From contig CANMKG010000004.1 in assembly GCA_947498505.1 (NCBI GenBank), positions 62,001 through 126,000 of the forward strand: a DNA stretch of 64,000 nt. The letters run 5' to 3'. The position numbers and the translations under genes are program-made. The notes under the pieces are model-generated. The model was not told the DNA's origin and did no database searches. It saw only the letters and a program-made list of their open reading frames with translations. The DNA comes from an uncultured Maribacter sp. GTDB taxonomy: Bacteria; Bacteroidota; Bacteroidia; Flavobacteriales; Flavobacteriaceae. Shown in pieces: positions 58,585 to 64,000 of the stretch. Numbering within the stretch: position 1 is the stretch's first letter; each line of letters opens with the position of its first letter.

Positions 58585-59643
58585 TTGAAACAAACATTAT
58601 ATTCATTACTAAAGTTTTGGGTAAAAACAAGTTTATACTTATACCATAAAAAAATAACAGTAAATGGTCTGGAGAATGTTCCTAAAAATAAACCTGTTCT
58701 ATTTTTACCAAATCATCAAAACGCTTTAATAGATATTTTACTATTAGTTGTGGACTGCAATAGGAAACCCTATTTTTTGGCCAGATCGGACATTTTTGGG
58801 AATAAAAGACTTAATTCTTTTTTTAAGTTTCTTCAAATGATGCCCATCTACAGAATACGAGATGGACGGTCGTCTTTGAAGAAAAACGAAAAGGTATTTA
58901 ACACTTGTGCTAAATTGTTTAAAAATAATGAAGCTATATTTATTTTTCCTGAAGGAAATCATGGACTAAAAAGAAAAGTACGCCCATTGAGTCGTGGATT
59001 TGGGAGAGTTTTACTAGGAGCCTGGGAGAAAGACCCTAGTTTAGATATTCATATTGTTCCAGTAGGTTTAAATTATAAAAAGGCAACAGATTTTCCAGAT
59101 AGTGCAGCGGTTTACTTTGGAAAATCGTTTAGAGCGCTGGACTTTTACAATAATGAAGAACCTTCGGCGTCAATAAATAATATTAAGCATGAGGTTGCTT
59201 TTCGTTTACAGCATTTAACAACGCATATTGGTGATGAGTTAAATTATAGTAGTGTTTTAGCTGTTTTGGAAGAGATGCAGACGAATTTTTTGGATCCCGT
59301 AGAAACAAACAAAATTGTTAAGTCATTAAATAGGGAAGCTTTAACAGAAAAAGAAGGCAAAAGTGTTGAGCGTAAAACTAGCTTTTTTGAAATGCTGTTT
59401 ATGATTTTAAATTTTCCAATGGTTTTGTTGTGGAAAAAAGTTTTGAAACCAAAAGTGCCCGAGCCAGAGTTTAAAAGTACATTTAGGTTTGGTATATGTT
59501 TAGTAGGATATCCAATTTTTTACACTATTCTATTTGTAATATGTACTTTAATATGGAATTGGGTAGTAGGAGCGTATGTAGTTTTGGGTATAACACTTTT
59601 TAACTTGTTTTATGTTCGTATATCAAATAAACGGGATAAATGA
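58585..59643 (+). CDS. Lysophospholipid/acyl-glycerol-phosphate acyltransferase, PlsC domain
   Basis: A 352-residue membrane acyltransferase. The PlsC motifs are LPNHQNALIDILL (NHxxxxD, residues 42-54), FLARSDIF, YRIRDGRSSLKKN, and FIFPEGNHGLKRKVRPLSRGFGRVLLGAW (motif III, FPEGN). The C-terminal 150 residues hold an insertion and two hydrophobic segments (about 280-350), which resemble the larger Bacteroidota type used in glycerophospholipid or aminolipid synthesis. TTG start. It ends in a perfect palindrome that includes the stop codon. Confidence 0.87.
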   Translation: MKQTLYSLLKFWVKTSLYLYHKKITVNGLENVPKNKPVLFLPNHQNALIDILLLVVDCNRKPYFLARSDIFGNKRLNSFFKFLQMMPIYRIRDGRSSLKKNEKVFNTCAKLFKNNEAIFIFPEGNHGLKRKVRPLSRGFGRVLLGAWEKDPSLDIHIVPVGLNYKKATDFPDSAAVYFGKSFRALDFYNNEEPSASINNIKHEVAFRLQHLTTHIGDELNYSSVLAVLEEMQTNFLDPVETNKIVKSLNREALTEKEGKSVERKTSFFEMLFMILNFPMVLLWKKVLKPKVPEPEFKSTFRFGICLVGYPIFYTILFVICTLIWNWVVGAYVVLGITLFNLFYVRISNKRDK

Positions 59644-59659
59644 AATTTCATTTATCCCG
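59632..59659. terminator. Perfect 28-bp palindrome across the acyltransferase stop codon
   Basis: CGGGATAAATGAAA and its exact complement, with no loop, contain the TGA of the acyltransferase gene. No T run follows either side, so it may be a Rho-independent terminator of low quality, a 3' stability hairpin or a protein site. It lies between two convergent genes. Confidence 0.65.
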
Positions 59660-59682
59660 ATATCATAAAATACAAATATTAA

Positions 59683-62208
59683 TTACATGATTTGGCCAAA
59701 GAAAATGGCATTCATAAGTAATTTATTAGTTCCATACCAAAAGGCTCTAAAATTAGTATTGTCAGTAAATATCATTACTCTGCCTTTTCCTAATTTTTTA
59801 ACTTGAAAAGGGACAGACCCTTTAATAAGTTCTAAATTCTCTTCTGAAATATATCCACTTTGCAATGGATTTTGAGTATAGATTATAGGGTTATTAAAAC
59901 TTTCTTTATGCGGTTTAATATAGATGTTAGTGTTTCTAAACAAAGATAATGTAGTGTTTTTATATCCATAGTTAATGGGGTGAGAGCGATCTATTTTTGT
60001 TTGAAATATGGCTCCACCGGTTACTTGAGCACCTAGAAAATCCTGTCGCTGGTCAAAAGCAATGTTTTTTGCGACAATGGTGTCTTTTTTGTATTTAAGA
60101 TCTAAAAACTCATTTGAAGAAAACCAGTTTGCGATATTTCGATATCCTATAAGAGAACCTCCGTTTTTAACCCATGACTTTAACTTGTTCGCGTGTTTTT
60201 TTGTTAACGAACTTTTGCCAAAAGAGCTTGGAATAATAATATCAGTATAACCACTCAAGTCTACGGAGTTGAAATAGTTTAAATCCAACTTAGTAAGTTT
60301 AATATTATAACGAACATCAAAAAGGTGCCAAATTTCGCCTGCATCATAGGGTCTGATATTGTCACCTACTAGTATAGCTACTTTTTGTTTTTTTATGGGG
60401 TCAAAATCGTTACTGCCTAAATCAATTCCATTTGCTAACCCTGAGCCCACAGCCGTAATCTGAATTTGGGCATCATTAGCAACCTTATTAAGAAAAGAAT
60501 ACAATTCTTCAGAATTCAATTTTTGATTTTGTACGGGAATCATAATAGTTCCATAGTCATATCGTTTTCCTTCTAAACTGAACGGAGATTTGGCGACTTT
60601 AGCCCTTAATCCTTTATTAACTATTTTATTGAGAGCTTTAGGGGTGTAATATTCATTCCACTCAAATAGGTATGCGTAATTTGTTTTTGAAGAAACACTC
60701 CCTGATAATGGTTCTAATTTGTTGATTTCTTCTCCAATTTCATTTAATGATGATACCTCGCTATAGTCTACGTTAAAAGCCAAGGGAAAGGTCCATGCAG
60801 ATACATCGTAAAACAAACTGTCTTTAAATGTAGTGCGCTTTTCAAACATTGCCTTAACCAGTCTATGGTTTTTTTGATTCATTGGCACAACATAACTGGC
60901 TCCTTTTTTAAACGATTTTCCTTTTATTATTACGTCCTTTTCAAGCTCATGGAATTTAATTTTTTGACGTTCTAAAATTTCAGCCAAATGCCATGTTTTA
61001 GCAGCATCTTTACTGTCTCCGAAAACTATAGCTTTAGTTTTGTTTTTTACGGATTCTGTTCTAGCGCTATCATAAAAATCTTTTTGATAAGATAAAATTT
61101 TGATGCGCATACTTTTGGCAGCTTCAATTGTGGAAAGTGCGGTTGTGAATTGGTTTCGAATTGTGAAAGGAAAAGTTAACAATCCGTTTTCAGTATTTTG
61201 TGCATGACCCCTGGAACTTGCTTGTTCAAATAAAATACCTATTCCACCATTAATATCAGGAAAAGTAGATCCTTTACCGTAATAATAATCATCAAAATTT
61301 TCTTCTGAATAGTAGAGAGAACCTATTTTATCTAGAGCTTTTGCATGATATGTTCCAATTTCAGCAGTTAACTCCTGATTTACAGTTGGAGTAAGTGGAT
61401 GAAATCGAGATGGTTCTCCAGGTTGAAAAAAGAAAGTAGAATTTGTTCCCATTTCATGATGGTCAGTCAATATATTTGGTAGCCACTTATGAAAGCTTTC
61501 AATTCTCGACTTACTTTCTGGGAGTTGTACAGGTAGCCAATCTCTGTTCATATCAAACCAATAGTGATTGGTTCTTCCTCCTGGCCATACTTCATGGTAT
61601 TCTCTTTCATTATTGTCTGCTACAATGTTTTTACTCTTATTGGTATTCGCCCAATACGAAAATCGTTGCAAACCGTCAGGGTTAAAAGAAGGGTCTAAAA
61701 GAATAACTGTCTTGTCTAATAGTTTATCAATTTGAGGTCCTTCTGCTGCAGCTAGGTAATATGCATATAGTAAACTTGCGTTTGACCCACTGGGTTCGTT
61801 ACCATGTATTGAAAAACCTTGGTAAACCACAATGGGCATATTATCCAAGCTGAGGTTATTGGATTCTTTTTCGGTTAGAGAAAGATGTTCTTGTCTAATT
61901 TGCTCTAAGTTATTTTGATTTTTTGGAGAGGTAATAGTAAGTAAAAGTAAATTTCTGCCTTCAAAAGTTTTTCCTCTTTCTTCAAGCGTAATTCTATCGC
62001 TTACCTTTGCCAACGTTTGCATATAAAACATGAGTTTGTCATGTGTTATATGCCATTCACCAACTTCATGCCCAATAATTTCCTTTGGTGTGGGAATGTT
62101 TTTGTTATAGGTTACATCTTGAGGAAGGTAATAGTTTAAATCTGGTTGATTTTGAGAGAAACTACTTTGCAAAACGCAAAGCACTCCCAAAAAGAGTAGT
62201 TTTTTCAT
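59683..62208 (-). CDS. M14-family zinc carboxypeptidase, secreted, large
   Basis: An 841-residue exported peptidase (signal KKLLFLGVLCVLQSSFSQ). The M14 domain (about 40-380) has the zinc motif FSIHGNEPSGS (His-x-x-Glu near residue 134), NPDGLQRFSYWANTN, NRDWLPVQLPE and TDHHEMG with the third ligand His, and the later LFEQASSRGH with the catalytic Glu. The C-terminal 450 residues include a ThuA/GATase-like segment (about 620-730, LVGDNIRPYDAGEIWHLFDVRYNI). Typical of Bacteroidota M14 proteins of this size. Peptide or cell-wall substrate unknown. Confidence 0.9.
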   Translation of the reverse strand: MKKLLFLGVLCVLQSSFSQNQPDLNYYLPQDVTYNKNIPTPKEIIGHEVGEWHITHDKLMFYMQTLAKVSDRITLEERGKTFEGRNLLLLTITSPKNQNNLEQIRQEHLSLTEKESNNLSLDNMPIVVYQGFSIHGNEPSGSNASLLYAYYLAAAEGPQIDKLLDKTVILLDPSFNPDGLQRFSYWANTNKSKNIVADNNEREYHEVWPGGRTNHYWFDMNRDWLPVQLPESKSRIESFHKWLPNILTDHHEMGTNSTFFFQPGEPSRFHPLTPTVNQELTAEIGTYHAKALDKIGSLYYSEENFDDYYYGKGSTFPDINGGIGILFEQASSRGHAQNTENGLLTFPFTIRNQFTTALSTIEAAKSMRIKILSYQKDFYDSARTESVKNKTKAIVFGDSKDAAKTWHLAEILERQKIKFHELEKDVIIKGKSFKKGASYVVPMNQKNHRLVKAMFEKRTTFKDSLFYDVSAWTFPLAFNVDYSEVSSLNEIGEEINKLEPLSGSVSSKTNYAYLFEWNEYYTPKALNKIVNKGLRAKVAKSPFSLEGKRYDYGTIMIPVQNQKLNSEELYSFLNKVANDAQIQITAVGSGLANGIDLGSNDFDPIKKQKVAILVGDNIRPYDAGEIWHLFDVRYNIKLTKLDLNYFNSVDLSGYTDIIIPSSFGKSSLTKKHANKLKSWVKNGGSLIGYRNIANWFSSNEFLDLKYKKDTIVAKNIAFDQRQDFLGAQVTGGAIFQTKIDRSHPINYGYKNTTLSLFRNTNIYIKPHKESFNNPIIYTQNPLQSGYISEENLELIKGSVPFQVKKLGKGRVMIFTDNTNFRAFWYGTNKLLMNAIFFGQIM

Positions 62209-62241
62209 ATAATGAATTTTAATTAGTCCAGTTATAAAAAT

Positions 62242-62274
62242 AAAAAACGATCCTGAATAACAGGACCGTTTTTT
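62242..62274 (-). terminator. Intrinsic terminator after the PUR-family gene
   Basis: On the minus strand AAAAAACGGTCCTG, loop, CAGGATCGTTTTTT: a 14-bp stem with one G-T wobble, followed by T. It lies between the PUR gene and the M14 gene. Confidence 0.85.
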
Positions 62275-62297
62275 ATTTTTCCTAAGAAAAAAACTAA

Positions 62298-62669
62298 TTA
62301 AATATCATCGAACTCTACATTTGTAAAGTTTTCTGTCTCTGTAGTATTGTTTTCGTTGTGCGAGTCTTCTTTTTTAAAGTCTTTTTGATGTCTTTCAGAG
62401 ATAACTTCTTCTCCTTTTTCATCAATAATGAAATTCATCATTTCATCAACATTTTCTTTAAACGCAGCAAAGTCTTCTTTATATAAATATATTTTGTGTT
62501 TTTTATAGTGGAAAGAACCATCATCATGTGTGAATTTTTTACTTTCAGTAATTGTAAGATAATAGTCTCCCGCCTTTGTGCTGCGAACATCAAAAAAATA
62601 TGTTCTTCTGCCAGCCCTAAGCACTTTCGAGTGGATTTCTTCTTGATCCATTAATTCTCTGTCATTCAT
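62298..62669 (-). CDS. PUR-family DNA/RNA-binding protein (DUF3276)
   Basis: A 123-residue nucleic-acid-binding protein. The single PUR repeat is SKVLRAGRRTYFFDVRSTKAGDYYLTITESKK (about 14-46), then FHYKKHKIYLYKEDFAAFKENVDEMMNFII helix, and a charged disordered tail from residue 90 on. Homologous to Bacteroidota DUF3276 and Borrelia BpuR, which bind single-stranded nucleic acid. RNA targets unknown. It lies between the ABC exporter and the M14 gene on the same strand. Confidence 0.9.
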   Translation of the reverse strand: MNDRELMDQEEIHSKVLRAGRRTYFFDVRSTKAGDYYLTITESKKFTHDDGSFHYKKHKIYLYKEDFAAFKENVDEMMNFIIDEKGEEVISERHQKDFKKEDSHNENNTTETENFTNVEFDDI

Positions 62670-62744
62670 TTGGTGTTGTGTCTAGTTATTGTAAGGTTAA
62701 TATCATTCAAAAATGAAAAAAAAAGTGTACATAGCAAAGTTTTT

Positions 62745-64000
62745 TTAGATTTCTTTCTCTAAAAGTTGATCTTCGTACAAATCTTTATAATAGCCATCTA
62801 CGCTATTAAGTTCTTCATGCGTACCTTGTTGTAATAATTGTCCTTGATCGAGAACCAAAATTTTGTCTGCATTTTTAGCGGACGATACTCTATGGCTAAC
62901 TATTACCGTTGTTTTATGCTGCGATGCTTTTTTAAGATTATTTAAAATTTCTTCTTCCGTTTCCGTATCTACAGCGGATAAACAATCGTCAAATAGGTAT
63001 ATTTCAGGGTCTTTCAATAAAGCTCTTGCGATTGATACCCTTTGCTTTTGTCCACCGCTTAGTGTTATTCCCCGTTCTCCTAAAATAGTATCGTACTTTT
63101 TAGAAAAACTCTCAATGTTTTCATGTACTACAGCTTTTTTGGCAACGTCAGTAACCTCTTGATCTGTAGCGCCATATTTACCAAATTTAATATTATTTTT
63201 AATGGTATCAGAAAATAAAAATGCATCTTGTGGAACAGCACCTATAGATTCTCTAAGTTGTGTAAGGTTAATCTTGTGTATAGGTACACCATCTACTTCT
63301 ACTGTCCCAGAGTCCACATCGTATAATCTGGAAATTAAATCTAGAATGGTGGACTTTCCTGAACCAATTTTACCTAAGATAGCGACAGTCTCCCCATCAT
63401 TAATGGTAAACGATATATTTTTGAGCGCCGTAATATCAGTATCACCATAAGTAAACGTTACGTTTTTAAATTCAATTTTACCTTGAATAGGGTTTGTATT
63501 GTTAGTCGGAACTTCGTTTTTAAGTTCTGGCTCTGTTTTTAAAAACTCGTTTATTCTTTTTTGTGAGGCTTCAGCTCGTTGAATGATTGACGTTAGCCAA
63601 CCTACAATGGCTACAGGCCAAGTTAGCATGTTTACATAAAGTATAAATTCAGCAATTAAACCAGCGCCAATTTTTCCATCAATATACTGCTGTCCTCCAA
63701 CATAAATAACCGTAATGTTACTAATTCCGATAAGTAGCACCATTAAAGGAAAAAACCAAGCATTTACCTTTGCGAGGCTCATACTTTTTTCCTTACCATC
63801 AATAGCTAAGACAGTTAATTCCTTATGAATTTGAGGTTCCATAGTATACGCTTTAATCACAGAAACCCCAGAGAAAACTTCTTGTGTAAAGGTAGAAAGA
63901 CTCGATAAATACTCTTGAACAACAGTACTACGTTTATGAATAACCTTACTTATTTGATATATTAAAATTGATAATATTGGTAAAGGTAATAGGGTATAAG
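62745..64000 (-). CDS. ABC exporter (fused permease-ATPase), 5' truncated by the window
   Basis: C-terminal part of a type IV (MsbA/MdlB-like) exporter; the frame is open to the window end, so the first TM helices are missing. Visible are the end of the TMD (KAYTMEPQIHKELTVLAIDGKEKS, two TM segments, then AEASQKRINEFLKTEPE) and an intact NBD: Walker A ILGKIGSGKSTILDLI, Q-loop VPQDAFLFSDTI, signature ITLSGGQKQRVSIARALL, Walker B IYLFDDCLSAVD (Asp in place of the catalytic Glu) and H-loop VIVSHR. The Walker B end with Asp suggests a degenerate site, as in heterodimeric exporters. Confidence 0.92.
   Translation of the reverse strand, partial: YTLLPLPILSILIYQISKVIHKRSTVVQEYLSSLSTFTQEVFSGVSVIKAYTMEPQIHKELTVLAIDGKEKSMSLAKVNAWFFPLMVLLIGISNITVIYVGGQQYIDGKIGAGLIAEFILYVNMLTWPVAIVGWLTSIIQRAEASQKRINEFLKTEPELKNEVPTNNTNPIQGKIEFKNVTFTYGDTDITALKNISFTINDGETVAILGKIGSGKSTILDLISRLYDVDSGTVEVDGVPIHKINLTQLRESIGAVPQDAFLFSDTIKNNIKFGKYGATDQEVTDVAKKAVVHENIESFSKKYDTILGERGITLSGGQKQRVSIARALLKDPEIYLFDDCLSAVDTETEEEILNNLKKASQHKTTVIVSHRVSSAKNADKILVLDQGQLLQQGTHEELNSVDGYYKDLYEDQLLEKEI

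Noticed and set aside
1-64000. CRISPR array, prophage, insertion sequence or integrated element
   Set aside because: No regularly spaced repeats, transposase, integrase or phage structural genes were seen; the tRNA-Arg has no repeated 3' end nearby.

Overview
The window reads as a chromosomal segment of a Flavobacteriaceae-type Bacteroidota, probably marine. The evidence is the AT-rich sequence, two SusC/SusD-type loci, promoters of the flavobacterial form TTG-N17-23-TAnnTTTG, almost no Shine-Dalgarno sequences, several TTG starts, a type III glutamine synthetase beside a type II enzyme, and family-specific proteins such as the PUR/DUF3276 protein and a cyclophilin-FKBP fusion. I see no phage, insertion sequence, CRISPR array or rRNA. 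One tRNA gene, tRNA-Arg(ACG), is present. The genus cannot be fixed from the sequence alone.

Layout. 1-5.8 kb is the end of a polysaccharide/uronate locus: a truncated SusD, a FadR-type GntR regulator with a TGGTTAACCA operator, a hexuronate-type MFS permease, an SDR reductase and an Nramp-fold carrier without metal motifs. 6-8.3 kb holds tRNA-Arg, apt, a 49-residue protein and a Ca2+/cation antiporter. 8.4-14.3 kb holds a GDPD lipoprotein, divergent GSII and GSIII, and purM. 14.3-17.8 kb is a redox operon: Rieske, thioredoxin, ApbE, DUF4266 and DUF3570. 17.9-21 kb holds prfA, pyrF and an alpha/beta hydrolase. 21-29 kb is a SusC/SusD/lipoprotein operon under a membrane-embedded AraC-type regulator, bracketed by a 54-bp repeat.

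29.5-36.5 kb holds DUF4197, purU, Lrp, MscS, a secreted hydrolase-fold protein and a DJ-1 lipoprotein/MFS pair. The MFS gene has what looks like a leader-peptide attenuator. 36.6-40.2 kb holds DUF1684 and the ammonium operon glnK-amtB-porin. 40.3-46.7 kb holds crcB, small membrane proteins, a MazG-like enzyme, ilvE, DUF4920, mnmD, a TIGR01777 epimerase and grpE-dnaJ. 46.9-50.5 kb holds a NatAB-type ABC exporter and a sigma-54 activator without a DNA-binding domain. 51-64 kb holds PPK2, an M28 peptidase, the immunophilin fusion, a cold-shock protein, a 1-Cys peroxiredoxin, a DinB/YfiT protein, a BASS transporter, an acyltransferase, an M14 peptidase, a PUR protein and a truncated ABC exporter.

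The strongest unexplained signals are regulatory. (1) An ACCC...GGG(T) element stands at the promoters of both glutamine synthetases and of glnK-amtB. It is exactly 36 bp from the -7 box at glnK and GSII, and 47 bp (one helical turn more) at GSIII. This suggests an undescribed nitrogen regulator. (2) A 25-codon leader ORF with an intrinsic terminator precedes an efflux-type MFS gene. (3) The Rieske/Trx/ApbE/DUF4266/DUF3570 operon looks like an incompletely understood envelope redox system.
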